From positions 1-64,000 of the forward strand of contig QALW01000011.1 in assembly GCA_003150515.1 (NCBI GenBank): a stretch of 64,000 nucleotides of DNA, given 5' to 3'. Shown piece after piece: positions 47,902 through 56,527 of this stretch. Positions within the stretch are counted from its first letter, which is position 1; each line of letters opens with the position of its first letter. The stretch is from Selenomonadales bacterium. Its GTDB lineage: Bacteria; Bacillota; Clostridia; Christensenellales; QALW01. The notes under the pieces are model-generated. The model was given only the letters and a program-made list of their open reading frames with translations, ran no database searches and was not told where the DNA came from. Position numbers and translations under genes: made by a program.

Positions 47902-49968
47902 TTGCCAAGACAATATTCACTTGAAAATACCCGAAATATAGGTATAATGGCTCATATTGACGCAGGTAAGACCACTACCACCGAGCGCATACTCTATTAT
48001 ACGGGAAAAACGTATAAAATCGGCGAGACCCACGAGGGGACTGCTACTATGGACTGGATGGCCCAGGAGCAGGAGAGGGGTATAACCATAACCTCTGCGG
48101 CTACCACCACTTTCTGGAAGGGCTGCCGCGTAAATATTATCGACACCCCCGGCCATGTGGATTTTACTGTTGAGGTGGAGCGTTCGCTGCGCGTTCTGGA
48201 CGGCGCTGTTTCAGTATTCTGCGCCAAGGGCGGCGTAGAGCCCCAGTCTGAAACCGTTTGGCGCCAGGCGGATACCTACGGCGTGCCCCGTATGGCGTAT
48301 GTTAATAAAATGGATATAATGGGCGCCGATTTTTACAGGGTCTTAGATATGATGAAGGAGCGTCTGCATGCTAATGCGGTAGCTATTCAGCTTCCCATAG
48401 GCAAAGAGGAGAGCTTTGAGGGAATAATTGACCTGGTAAAAATGAAGGCCTATTATTACAGGGATGATAAGGGCGAGGTTATAGACGAGCTGGATATTCC
48501 CGCCGATATGGTTGAACTGGCTGAAAAATATCGCCATGAGCTGCTGGAAGCAGTCGCGGAAACAGATGAAGAGCTCATGATGAAATATCTTGAGAGCGAA
48601 GAATTAAGCGAGGAAGAGATTAAATCCGGCCTGCGCAAGGCGACTATAGCCAATCAGCTTAATCCCGTGGTCTGCGGCACCTCCTATAAGAATAAGGGCG
48701 TGCAGAAATTGCTGGACGCAATCGTGGATTTTATGCCGTCCCCTATAGATATCCCTGCCATTAAGGGCACGAAAGTGGGCAGCGAGGAAGAGGTGGAGAG
48801 GCATTCGTCCGATACCGAGCCTTTCTCAGCGCTGGCCTTTAAGATCATGACCGACCCGTTTGTGGGTAAGTTAGCCTTCTTCCGCGTATATTCGGGCACG
48901 CTTACCGCAGGCTCGTATGTGTATAACAGCACTAAGGGCAAGCGGGAGCGCATGGGCCGTATTCTTATGATGCACGCTAATCACCGTGAAGAAATAGATA
49001 TGGTTTATTCGGGGGATATTGCCGCGGCTGTGGGCCTGAAGGACACCACCACCGGCGATACGCTCTGTGATGAGGAGCATCCGGTTATTCTGGAATCTAT
49101 GGAATTCCCCGAGCCGGTTATCCGCGTGGCCATAGAGCCCAAAACCAAGGCCGGCCAGGAAAAGATGACCATGGCTCTGGTTAAATTGGCTGAAGAGGAT
49201 CCGACTTTTAAAACCTATACGGACGCCGAGACCGGCCAGACCATTATAGCGGGTATGGGCGAATTGCATCTTGAAATTATAGTGGACCGCATGATGCGCG
49301 AATTTAAGGTGGAAGCGACTGTAGGCGCGCCTCAGGTGGCCTATAAGGAGACTATTCGCCGCAAGGTTAAGCAGGAAGGCAGATATGTCCGTCAGTCGGG
49401 CGGCCGCGGTCAGTATGGTCATTGTATTATCGAATTGGAGCCCACTCAGCCGGGCGAAGGCTATTCTTTCGAGAATAAGACTGTAGGCGGCGCTATTCCC
49501 AAGGAATATATCCCCGCGATTGACGCCGGAATTCAGGAAGCTGCCAAGAGCGGCGTGCTGGGCGGCTATGAATGCGTGGATTTCAAGGTAACGCTGCTGG
49601 ACGGCTCCTATCACGAAGTGGACTCTTCGGAAATGGCTTATAAGATTGCAGGCTCCATGGCCTTCAAGGACGGCGCGCGCAAAGCGGATCCTGTGCTTCT
49701 GGAACCTGTTATGAAGGTAGAAGTAGTTATGCCTGAGGAATATATGGGAGATATTATAGGCAATATCAATTCCCGCCGCGGGCGCGTGGAGGGCATGGAG
49801 AGCCGTCCGGGCGTGCAGGTGGTAAAGGCCATAGTTCCTCTGGGCGAAATGTTCGGATATGCTACCGACCTGCGCTCACGCACGCAGGGGCGCGGCGTAT
49901 ATACCATGCAGTTCTCTCATTATGAGGAAGTGCCTAAATCTATAGCTGAAAAGGTTATTAAAAAATAA
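47902..49968 (+). CDS. fusA: Elongation factor G
   Basis: 688 residues with TTG start behind AAGGAGGG. The G1 motif is AHIDAGKTTTTERIL, and the others are DTPGHVDFT and NKMDIMGADF. Domains II to V are complete (GVKVVKAIVP-type C-terminal end). EF-G moves tRNAs through the ribosome with GTP and helps recycling. It belongs to the streptomycin operon and precedes tuf by 21 bases. Codon choice is ordinary for this window, unlike that of tuf. Confidence 0.98.
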   Translation: MPRQYSLENTRNIGIMAHIDAGKTTTTERILYYTGKTYKIGETHEGTATMDWMAQEQERGITITSAATTTFWKGCRVNIIDTPGHVDFTVEVERSLRVLDGAVSVFCAKGGVEPQSETVWRQADTYGVPRMAYVNKMDIMGADFYRVLDMMKERLHANAVAIQLPIGKEESFEGIIDLVKMKAYYYRDDKGEVIDELDIPADMVELAEKYRHELLEAVAETDEELMMKYLESEELSEEEIKSGLRKATIANQLNPVVCGTSYKNKGVQKLLDAIVDFMPSPIDIPAIKGTKVGSEEEVERHSSDTEPFSALAFKIMTDPFVGKLAFFRVYSGTLTAGSYVYNSTKGKRERMGRILMMHANHREEIDMVYSGDIAAAVGLKDTTTGDTLCDEEHPVILESMEFPEPVIRVAIEPKTKAGQEKMTMALVKLAEEDPTFKTYTDAETGQTIIAGMGELHLEIIVDRMMREFKVEATVGAPQVAYKETIRRKVKQEGRYVRQSGGRGQYGHCIIELEPTQPGEGYSFENKTVGGAIPKEYIPAIDAGIQEAAKSGVLGGYECVDFKVTLLDGSYHEVDSSEMAYKIAGSMAFKDGARKADPVLLEPVMKVEVVMPEEYMGDIIGNINSRRGRVEGMESRPGVQVVKAIVPLGEMFGYATDLRSRTQGRGVYTMQFSHYEEVPKSIAEKVIKK

Positions 49969-49989
49969 TTAAAGAGAGGTTTTACAGAA

Positions 49990-51201
49990 ATGGCAAAAGC
50001 GAAATTTGAACGTAACAAGCCGCATGTAAACATAGGAACGATCGGACACGTAGACCATGGCAAGACGACGTTGACAGCGGCGATAACGACAGTATTGGCA
50101 AAGATGGGCAAAGCGGAAGCGATGGCGTATGACGCGATAGATAAAGCGCCCGAAGAGAAGGAAAGAGGAATAACGATAAATACGGCTCATGTAGAATATG
50201 AGACGGATACGAGGCACTATGCGCACGTAGACTGCCCGGGACACGCTGACTATGTAAAGAACATGATAACAGGCGCGGCGCAGATGGACGGAGCGATACT
50301 GGTAGTAAGCGCGGCGGACGGACCAATGCCGCAGACGAGGGAGCATATACTGCTGGCGAGGCAGGTAGGAGTGCCCTATATCGTAGTATATATGAACAAG
50401 ACGGACATGGTGGACGACGAGGAGCTGCTTGAGCTGGTAGAGATGGATATCAGAGAGATGCTGAGCGAGTATTCGTTCCCTGGGGATGAAGTGCCGATAA
50501 TCAAGGGCTCGGCGCTGAAGGCTCTGGAAGCGGCGAACAGCGGAGCGGACGTAACGGCGGACGAATGGTGCGCGTCCATCATAGAGCTGATGAAAGCGGT
50601 AGACGAATTCATACCCACGCCGGAAAGAGCGGTAGACAAGCCGTTTTTGATGCCGGTAGAGGATATATTCTCCATAACGGGACGCGGAACAGTGGCTACG
50701 GGCAGAGTAGAGCGCGGAACGGTAAAGGTACAGGATACAGTCGAGATAGTAGGGCTGACGGAGGAGAAGAGGCAGGTAGTAGTAACAGGAGTAGAGATGT
50801 TCCGGAAGCTGCTGGATGAAGCGTATGCGGGAGACAACATAGGCTTGCTGCTGAGAGGCGTTCAGAGGAACGAGATTGAGCGCGGGCAGGTGCTGGCGAA
50901 GCCAGGGACGATCAATCCGCACACGAAATTTTCGAGCGAAGTGTATGTATTGAAGAAGGAAGAGGGAGGCCGTCATACTCCGTTTGTAAATGGATATCGT
51001 CCTCAGTTTTATTTCAGAACGACGGACGTAACGGGAGTAGTTAAGCTGCCGGACGGAGTAGAGATGGTAATGCCTGGAGATAATATCCGGATGGATATAG
51101 AGCTGATAAGCCCTATAGCGATAGAAGAAGGGCTGCGTTTTGCAATAAGAGAAGGCGGACGCACGGTAGGCTCTGGAGTAGTAACCAAGATCAACGGTTA
51201 A
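49990..51201 (+). CDS. tuf: Elongation factor Tu
   Basis: 403 residues (usual 394-400), with AGAGAGG before the ATG. GTPase motifs GHVDHGKTTL, DCPGHADY and NKTDMVDDEE are intact, and the C-terminal domains (FRTTDVTGVVKLPDGVEMV) are complete. EF-Tu carries aminoacyl-tRNAs to the ribosome. Codon use differs strongly from the flanking genes: mostly GCG for Ala, ACG for Thr, GTA for Val, ATA for Ile, GGA for Gly and AGG or AGA for Arg, apart from a short stretch near the 3' end around 50965-51010. It ends in a 13-bp terminator. Confidence 0.98.
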   Translation: MAKAKFERNKPHVNIGTIGHVDHGKTTLTAAITTVLAKMGKAEAMAYDAIDKAPEEKERGITINTAHVEYETDTRHYAHVDCPGHADYVKNMITGAAQMDGAILVVSAADGPMPQTREHILLARQVGVPYIVVYMNKTDMVDDEELLELVEMDIREMLSEYSFPGDEVPIIKGSALKALEAANSGADVTADEWCASIIELMKAVDEFIPTPERAVDKPFLMPVEDIFSITGRGTVATGRVERGTVKVQDTVEIVGLTEEKRQVVVTGVEMFRKLLDEAYAGDNIGLLLRGVQRNEIERGQVLAKPGTINPHTKFSSEVYVLKKEEGGRHTPFVNGYRPQFYFRTTDVTGVVKLPDGVEMVMPGDNIRMDIELISPIAIEEGLRFAIREGGRTVGSGVVTKING

Positions 51202-51221
51202 TAAAGTAAAAGAAATGAAAG

Positions 51222-51257
51222 AATCAGCCGGTACGATAAGGTGCCGGCTGATTTTTA
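51222..51257 (+). terminator. Terminator of the streptomycin operon
   Basis: A 13-bp stem AATCAGCCGGTAC (51222-51234) with 51241-51253, one G-T pair, then ATTTTTAT. Confidence 0.9.
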
Positions 51258-51355
51258 TAACAGGGGATATGGCCTAAGCGGTTTCAGGGCCGGCCCGGGC
51301 GGGTTTAAGGCGATTTGCCGGGGGGCGGGCCTGAGGCCCGGCCCTGCGGCGGCCT

Positions 51356-51380
51356 AAAGGGAGCAAGCTTTGCTCCCTTT
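51356..51380. terminator. Terminator between tuf and ABC genes
   Basis: AAAGGGAGCAA (51356-51366) pairs with 51370-51380, loop GCT, with TTTTATT on the right and AAA on the left, usable from both sides. It ends the ABC transporter operon. Confidence 0.75.
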
Positions 51381-51430
51381 TATTCATATCAGCCGGGCTG
51401 ATTTTGGGGGGATATATATTCCCAGGCAAT

Positions 51431-53161
51431 TTAATTTATTGTCCATTGCTGGCTCTCGGCCTGAAGCTTAACCATTTTGCTGTAAATGCCGTCGGCCGCC
51501 AGCAATTCCTTTGGCGGGCCCTGTTCAGCGACAGTCTGTCCGGCCAGTACGACTATTTTATCCGCTCCTGCCACCGTCCTCATTCTGTGCGCTATGATAA
51601 GCACGGTTTTATTTTTTATCAGCCTGGAGAGCGCCGTCTGTATTATAGTCTCGTTTTCTACGTCCAATGAGGCTGTCGCTTCGTCCAATAGTATTATAGG
51701 CGCGTTTTTTAGGAATGCGCGCGCTATGGAGATACGCTGCCTTTCTCCGCCCGATAGCGCGCAGCCGTTTTCGCCTATCTGAGTGTTCCATCCGTCGGGC
51801 AGACGGCTGACAAATTGTTCGCAGTTGGCCAGCCGCGCGGCGGTAATAACTTCTTCGTCCGTTGCGTCTTTGCGTCCGATTCTTATATTTTCCATAATGG
51901 AGTTATTAAACAGCGTTACGTCCTGAAACACTATGGAGTATAAGGACAGCAGGGTTTCAGGCTCAATTTTGCTTATGTCCATTCCTCCTACTGTAATTTT
52001 ACCGCTGCCGGCGTCCCAGAATCGCGCCGCAAGACGGGACGCAGTGGTTTTACCGCCGCCTGACGGCCCCACCAGCGCCGTTACTTCTCCCTGCCGCGCG
52101 GTAAAGGAAACATTTTTAAGAATGGTTTCTCCCTGTTCGTAACTAAAGCCCACATTCTCAAATTTTATGTCATAGCCCTTATTGGTAAGCAGGGAGGCGC
52201 CCGTTTGCACCGGATGCTCCAAAATTTCATTCATTCGGGCAATATTGGTTCTCGTGCTTATAACGGCGGCCAAATTCTGCAAGGCGGATTGCAGCGGCTC
52301 ATAAATTCGGGATACGACCAATAAAAACATGAAGAAGGTCAGTATGCTGATGCTTCCCTCTATAAGCAGAGCAGAGCCTATTAAGGCTGTCGTTGCAATG
52401 CCCAGCTTGAGAATTAAAGAAGCTGACACTACAAAGACGGCGGTGCCCAATTCGGTTTTAACCGCGCGTTTTTCTACAAGCTTGATTTTCTTATCCAGCC
52501 CTTTTAAATATTCCGCTTCGGCGTTATTGGATTTTAATGTCCTGACGCATTCCAGGCATTCCTGTATTCCGTCCGCGCACTGCATTTTTGCCGACATCTG
52601 TCTGTCATTAAGCTTTTTCTGAACCCTGGCCGAAAGGGCTACAATACCAAAAGATATTGGCAGCACCCAAAGCGCCGCCAGCGCCATGCGCCAATCAAAG
52701 ACGAACAGGCTGACCGCGATTAAAGCAGTAGAAATAATTGCTCCGATTAATTCGGGCACAAAGTGGGAAAAGCATTGCTCTAAAAAGGCGCAGTCCGCCA
52801 TTATAGTGCTGGTTAGATCGGCTAAATCCTTTTTTCCGAAAAAGGATAAGGGCAGCCTGCGCAATTTTTCGGCCAGCGTTTTGCGCCGGATTCCGCTTTC
52901 TTTATAGGTGGCAAAATAAGTGGCGTTATATTGAAAATAGTAGGTAACGGCTATAAGCCCTACGCAGACAATGCAGCCGAATATATAAAACGCCCAGCGC
53001 TCCGTGCGGCCAAAAGTATAAAAATCGCTTACAAGCCAATATAACAGCCCTACGGGCAGCATTAGAACAATATTGGATAATATGCAGGAAGCGCAGGCCT
53101 TGAGCATATCTTTGGCGCCTTGCTCGGATAGAGCAAACATTTTTTGTATACGCTTTATCAT
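51431..53161 (-). CDS. ABC exporter half-transporter (permease-ATPase fusion), second gene
   Basis: 576 residues from the ATG at 53161 (GGAGGG before it; a longer frame is disfavoured). Six transmembrane helices fill about 20-305, then an ATPase domain: Walker A GPSGGGKTT near 365, signature LSGGERQRISIARAFL, Walker B IILLDEATASLD and the H-loop IIAHRM. It forms a heterodimeric exporter with the gene two bases upstream, resembling the IrtAB/YbtPQ-like or multidrug type. The substrate is unknown; regulation by the TetR protein at the head of the operon fits a drug or metabolite efflux role. Confidence 0.87.
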   Translation of the reverse strand: MIKRIQKMFALSEQGAKDMLKACASCILSNIVLMLPVGLLYWLVSDFYTFGRTERWAFYIFGCIVCVGLIAVTYYFQYNATYFATYKESGIRRKTLAEKLRRLPLSFFGKKDLADLTSTIMADCAFLEQCFSHFVPELIGAIISTALIAVSLFVFDWRMALAALWVLPISFGIVALSARVQKKLNDRQMSAKMQCADGIQECLECVRTLKSNNAEAEYLKGLDKKIKLVEKRAVKTELGTAVFVVSASLILKLGIATTALIGSALLIEGSISILTFFMFLLVVSRIYEPLQSALQNLAAVISTRTNIARMNEILEHPVQTGASLLTNKGYDIKFENVGFSYEQGETILKNVSFTARQGEVTALVGPSGGGKTTASRLAARFWDAGSGKITVGGMDISKIEPETLLSLYSIVFQDVTLFNNSIMENIRIGRKDATDEEVITAARLANCEQFVSRLPDGWNTQIGENGCALSGGERQRISIARAFLKNAPIILLDEATASLDVENETIIQTALSRLIKNKTVLIIAHRMRTVAGADKIVVLAGQTVAEQGPPKELLAADGIYSKMVKLQAESQQWTIN

Positions 53162-53163
53162 GA

Positions 53164-54930
53164 TTAACCCTCCTTTTGAACCTTCCATTGTATGGAGGTT
53201 TGATAGCTTTTCCACATTTGAGAGTATAAGCCGTTCTGCTCAATCAGCTCTTGATGAGTTCCCTGCTCTTTTATTTCTCCGCCGTCAAGCACAAATATTC
53301 TGTCCGCGCCCAGGACGGTGGTTAAGCGATGGGCGATTATTATAACAGTTCTGCCTTTGGCCAAAGAGGAAAGCGCCGCCTGTACCCGGCTTTCGTTATC
53401 CGGATCGGCAAAGGCGGTTGCCTCGTCCAGGATTATGATAGGAGCGTCCTTGAGTATCGCCTGCGCTATGGCGATTCGCTGCTGCTCGCCTCCCGAAAGG
53501 AATATGCCCCTGGAGCCTATAACCGTATCTATGCCTTCAGGCAGTTTTTCTATAATATCCGAGCATTGGGCCGCTTCCAACGCCTTTATAACGGCTTCTC
53601 TGCCTGCGTTTGGTCGCGCCAGCCGGACGTTATCCAAAATAGACGCTTTTAATAAGCGGCTGTTCTGAAATACGATAGCAATATTATCCATTAGTTCGTT
53701 TTTAGGAATGCTTTTAATATCCGTTCCGCCTATAAGTATTTTTCCCTTCCGTGCTTCCAGAAAACGGGCGATAAGCCCGGCAACGGTGGTTTTGCCGCCG
53801 CCCGACGCTCCTACCAGCGCTATAGTCTGCCCGCCGGCTATATCCATGGAAATGCCGTGCACGGCGTCCTTAGCTCCGTCATAGCTGTAGCTGACGTTTA
53901 TGAGCTGTACGGAAGCGTCTTGAGGACGCAGCCGGCCCTTTTCGGGCAGAGGCTGTAAATTTAAAATGCTGTCTATGCGTTTCATGGCGTCGTCTACAAT
54001 CATGGCGTTTTCGCTTGAAAACATAATTTTAGTCAGCGTTATTGATATTATAGGCGTTATGATAATGTAAAAAATCAAATTAAGCAAAAAACCGCTGTCC
54101 GCAGCTTTTCCGCTCAAAAGCAGGGCGCCTGCTATAAGGAATACAAATACGCCGTTTATTGCCGCAGTATAAAATATCATAGGCGTGCGCAAATCTTTGG
54201 TGTATGCTATAACCCATTTGCCGTAATTGTCAATAGCGCCGTTAAATCGCTTGAAAGAAAAGACTGTCTGCCCAAAGGTTTTAACTACGGGTATTCCGCG
54301 CACATATTCTACCGCCTGGTTGGACATATCCTCTAAAGCATTCTGGTATTCGGTCATTTTGGCCTGCATTTTTGCGCCGGTCATGCACATCATTATAATA
54401 AAGGCTATAAATACTGGCGCCAGGCTTAAAAGCCCAAGCCGCCAGTCAAAGGCGAATAATAAGAATATAAGGCCTATAGGCGTGGCAATAGCGCCGGCTT
54501 TATCAGGGAGCTGGTGGGCCAAATAGGTTTCAGTGGCGGCGCTGGATTCATTGACAATCTTGCGCATTTTACCGCTTCCCATTAGTTCAATTTCGCCAAC
54601 GGGTAGATTGAGAATGTGGTGCATGGCTTTAACGCGTATATTTGAAGCTATTCTGAAAGCGGCCACATGAGAGCACATCAGGGCGCTTATATAAATAAGC
54701 ACTGCAATAATTGCGAAAATTACGGCCATCCAGCCGTTATGCACCATATTGCCTGCTCCTGAAAAATTGGGCGCCGTTTCTATAGCCTCTTTAATAATGC
54801 GCCATATGTACCAAAAGGGTATAAGAGCCAATAACGCGCTGAGAGCCGATAAAATCCACGAGGCTATGGTAAAATAGCGGAAATTACCGGCGTAATCCAG
54901 CAGTTTTAAAAGATTGGATGGTTTTTTCAT
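53164..54930 (-). CDS. ABC exporter half-transporter, first gene
   Basis: 588 residues, AAAGGAGG site. Six transmembrane helices (about 20-310) and an ATPase domain with Walker A GASGGGKTT, signature LSGGEQQRIAIAQAIL and Walker B IIILDEATAFADPDNE. The D-loop reads FAD rather than SLD, a change found in members of the siderophore-uptake-like IrtAB subgroup; whether this marks import or export cannot be decided here. Partner of the gene that follows. A 16-base perfect inverted repeat lies between this gene and the TetR gene (54956-54971). Confidence 0.87.
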   Translation of the reverse strand: MKKPSNLLKLLDYAGNFRYFTIASWILSALSALLALIPFWYIWRIIKEAIETAPNFSGAGNMVHNGWMAVIFAIIAVLIYISALMCSHVAAFRIASNIRVKAMHHILNLPVGEIELMGSGKMRKIVNESSAATETYLAHQLPDKAGAIATPIGLIFLLFAFDWRLGLLSLAPVFIAFIIMMCMTGAKMQAKMTEYQNALEDMSNQAVEYVRGIPVVKTFGQTVFSFKRFNGAIDNYGKWVIAYTKDLRTPMIFYTAAINGVFVFLIAGALLLSGKAADSGFLLNLIFYIIITPIISITLTKIMFSSENAMIVDDAMKRIDSILNLQPLPEKGRLRPQDASVQLINVSYSYDGAKDAVHGISMDIAGGQTIALVGASGGGKTTVAGLIARFLEARKGKILIGGTDIKSIPKNELMDNIAIVFQNSRLLKASILDNVRLARPNAGREAVIKALEAAQCSDIIEKLPEGIDTVIGSRGIFLSGGEQQRIAIAQAILKDAPIIILDEATAFADPDNESRVQAALSSLAKGRTVIIIAHRLTTVLGADRIFVLDGGEIKEQGTHQELIEQNGLYSQMWKSYQTSIQWKVQKEG

Positions 54931-54955
54931 ATATACCTCCTTTAAATAATTTAAA

Positions 54956-54971
54956 GTTAGTTATTACTAAC
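54956..54971. promoter_or_regulatory. Candidate TetR operator before the ABC genes
   Basis: GTTAGTTATTACTAAC, a perfect inverted repeat with 6-base arms and a 4-base centre, in the 59-base space between the tetR-like gene and the first ABC gene. It is the right size for a TetR-family dimer. Confidence 0.55.
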
Positions 54972-54989
54972 TCTATTGCAAAAAAAGAA

Positions 54990-55610
54990 TCAGAGGCTCA
55001 GTCCCATAATTTTCATCCAGCCAGCCGTATAAAATTCCCGCAGTTCTTTTATATATTGCCTGGACTGGGATTTGGGCATATCATGAATTACCGTTTCAAA
55101 AAAACCGGTAAACATTCCGCTGATTAATATATGTTCAAGCTGCTTGTCTATATGTTTAGGGTGATAGCCCAGGCTCTCCAATACCTCTATAAAGCGGTGA
55201 GTGCTATCCTCTTCGGTCACCACCAGCTCATGAAGAAAATTTTCATATTTCGTTCCCTCCGCGCAGCAAAGCAGGAGTTTGAATTGGGGAATATGAGCAT
55301 ACATATAATCCAGCATCCATTCCATACATTCGCCCGATATCTTGCTCATATTTTCCAGCTGCTGCTCAGGAGGCAGTTGGTTAAAAAGAAATTGCGCCTG
55401 ATTGAATTTTTCCAGAAATATATGCGCATGCGGGCCTGCCAGCGCGTCAAAAACAGCTTCCTTGCTTGAAAAATAGCCGTAAAAAGCGCCCGTAGTTACG
55501 CCTGCGTTTTTTACTATTCTTCTTAAAGAAGCTCCCCTGAATCCATAAAGCAGGAATTCCTCCTGGGCGGAACGCAATATGCAGTTAAGAGTGCTTTCCC
55601 CGCTTTCCAT
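54990..55610 (-). CDS. TetR-family transcriptional regulator
   Basis: 206 residues from the second ATG (55610), preferred because GGAGG lies six bases before it. The helix-turn-helix spans about 12-50 (FLLYGFRGASLRRIVKNAGV, then TTGAFYGYFSSKEAVFDALA), which fits the TetR DNA-binding domain; the rest is an all-helical ligand domain. It is the first gene of an operon with the two ABC genes and most likely represses them until a transported compound binds. Its own promoter overlaps a repeat of GTGTTATAT, suggesting autoregulation. Confidence 0.9.
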   Translation of the reverse strand: MESGESTLNCILRSAQEEFLLYGFRGASLRRIVKNAGVTTGAFYGYFSSKEAVFDALAGPHAHIFLEKFNQAQFLFNQLPPEQQLENMSKISGECMEWMLDYMYAHIPQFKLLLCCAEGTKYENFLHELVVTEEDSTHRFIEVLESLGYHPKHIDKQLEHILISGMFTGFFETVIHDMPKSQSRQYIKELREFYTAGWMKIMGLSL

Positions 55611-55621
55611 TTGCGCCTCCA

Positions 55622-55677
55622 TATAACACTGCTATATAACACAGTTATATTATAAAAGCCCCTCTTTATTCTGTCAA
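55622..55677 (-). promoter_or_regulatory. tetR promoter with repeat operator
   Basis: On the minus strand TTGACA (55677-55672), 17-base spacer, TATAAT (55654-55649), then two direct copies of GTGTTATAT within 55620-55645. The same segment is also an imperfect inverted repeat (ATAAC...GTTAT). A TetR dimer bound here would block the promoter. Confidence 0.65.
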
Positions 55678-55822
55678 GAGTTTATTTATAGCAGAATGCA
55701 ATTTAGCATGAATTGCCCATTCTCTTTATTGTTTGCATAGCTCGGCCATACGCGGGCATATATCAGTTATTGCATTTATATATATTAAATGTTTATATTT
55801 GGGAATTTTCTGCTTAAATCGC

Positions 55823-55851
55823 TTGCCAAATATCCATATATAGTATATAAT
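55823..55851 (+). promoter_or_regulatory. Promoter of the Spo0A-C-like gene
   Basis: TTGCCA (55823-55828), 17-base spacer, TATAAT (55846-55851). Confidence 0.75.
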
Positions 55852-55891
55852 GAGAAAAAATAACAAAAATGATTAGCGGGAGGTTGTTATT

Positions 55892-56302
55892 ATGTTGGAG
55901 AAAGAGAGTTTTTATCAAATGAACGGAGGAGAAAGAAAAATGCGCATGGAGGAAAGGATTAGCAGAATGTTGATCACGCTGGGCATAACTTCCAGGCTTA
56001 AAGGTTACGCCTATTTGATAACCGGATTGCAGATGGCCATTAAGTGTCCTGAATGTGTTACTAACATTACTAAAGAGTTATATCCCGATATAGCCAAAGA
56101 GCATAAGACGCAGCCTGAAAAGGTGGAGCGCGGAATAAGGCATGCAATTTTGGTGTCTCAGACGCAGGGTTCCATGATAAAGCTGAATAGTTTATTAAAC
56201 TGCGAGGCTTATAATATGGGAGATAAGCTTACAAACAGCCGATTTATAGCTCTGGCGGCTGAAAGGCTCAGATATATGGCGTTGGACGGCGAACAGGAAT
56301 AG
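55892..56302 (+). CDS. Orphan Spo0A C-terminal DNA-binding domain protein
   Basis: 136 residues. It contains the effector domain of Spo0A: ISRMLITLGITSRLKGYAYLITGLQM (helices A-B), LYPDIAKEHKTQPEKVERGIRHAILVSQ (recognition helix) and NSRFIALAAERLR at the end. No receiver domain precedes it, so it cannot be controlled by phosphorylation as Spo0A is; control may be through transcription. Two start codons both have good ribosome sites: the one used here (GGGAGG) and an ATG at 55940 that would give 120 residues. It could bind 0A-boxes and modulate sporulation or other Spo0A targets. Cloverleaf copy E follows at once. Confidence 0.82.
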   Translation: MLEKESFYQMNGGERKMRMEERISRMLITLGITSRLKGYAYLITGLQMAIKCPECVTNITKELYPDIAKEHKTQPEKVERGIRHAILVSQTQGSMIKLNSLLNCEAYNMGDKLTNSRFIALAAERLRYMALDGEQE

Positions 56303-56318
56303 TCTTTTTGGGAAATCT

Positions 56319-56476
56319 TGCTTCCGAATAAAAAATACCGGCGGGGCAGGGGGCGGCGCGGCCCCGGCCTCCGGCCGGGCTGGGCCGGCGGCCTCCGGCC
56401 GCCAGCCCAGGCTTTTAGCAAAGCTAAAAGCGCCGCGCCGCCCCCTGCCCCGCCGGTATTTTTTCTCCGGAAGCAA
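56319..56476. repeat. Cloverleaf inverted-repeat element, copy E
   Basis: The closing stem has two parts: 9 bp (56319-56327 with 56468-56476), a small internal loop (AAT against CTC), then 32 bp (56330-56361 with 56433-56464) ending GGGGGCGGCGCGG at the junction. Three arms: 56363-56379 (CCCGGCC, loop TCC), 56380-56410 (CTGGGC, one mismatch, GGCGGCC, loop TCC) and 56411-56431 (GCTTTTAGC, loop AAA). It starts 17 bases after the Spo0A-C-like gene. Confidence 0.95.
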
Positions 56477-56477
56477 A

Positions 56478-56504
56478 AAAGCAAAGCGAATTTCGCTTTG
56501 CTTT
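56478..56504 (-). terminator. Terminator of the 733-residue protein gene
   Basis: AAAGCAAAGCGAA (56478-56490) pairs with 56492-56504 around a single base, followed on the minus strand by T7. It abuts cloverleaf copy E. Confidence 0.85.
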
Positions 56505-56527
56505 ATGTTTTTATGCAGGAGTCGTTT

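Noticed and set aside
49969..50976. A 335-codon open frame on the minus strand opposite tuf
   Set aside because: It arises from the skewed codon usage of tuf on the plus strand; its product is almost only Arg, Tyr, Leu and His, and tuf itself is certain.
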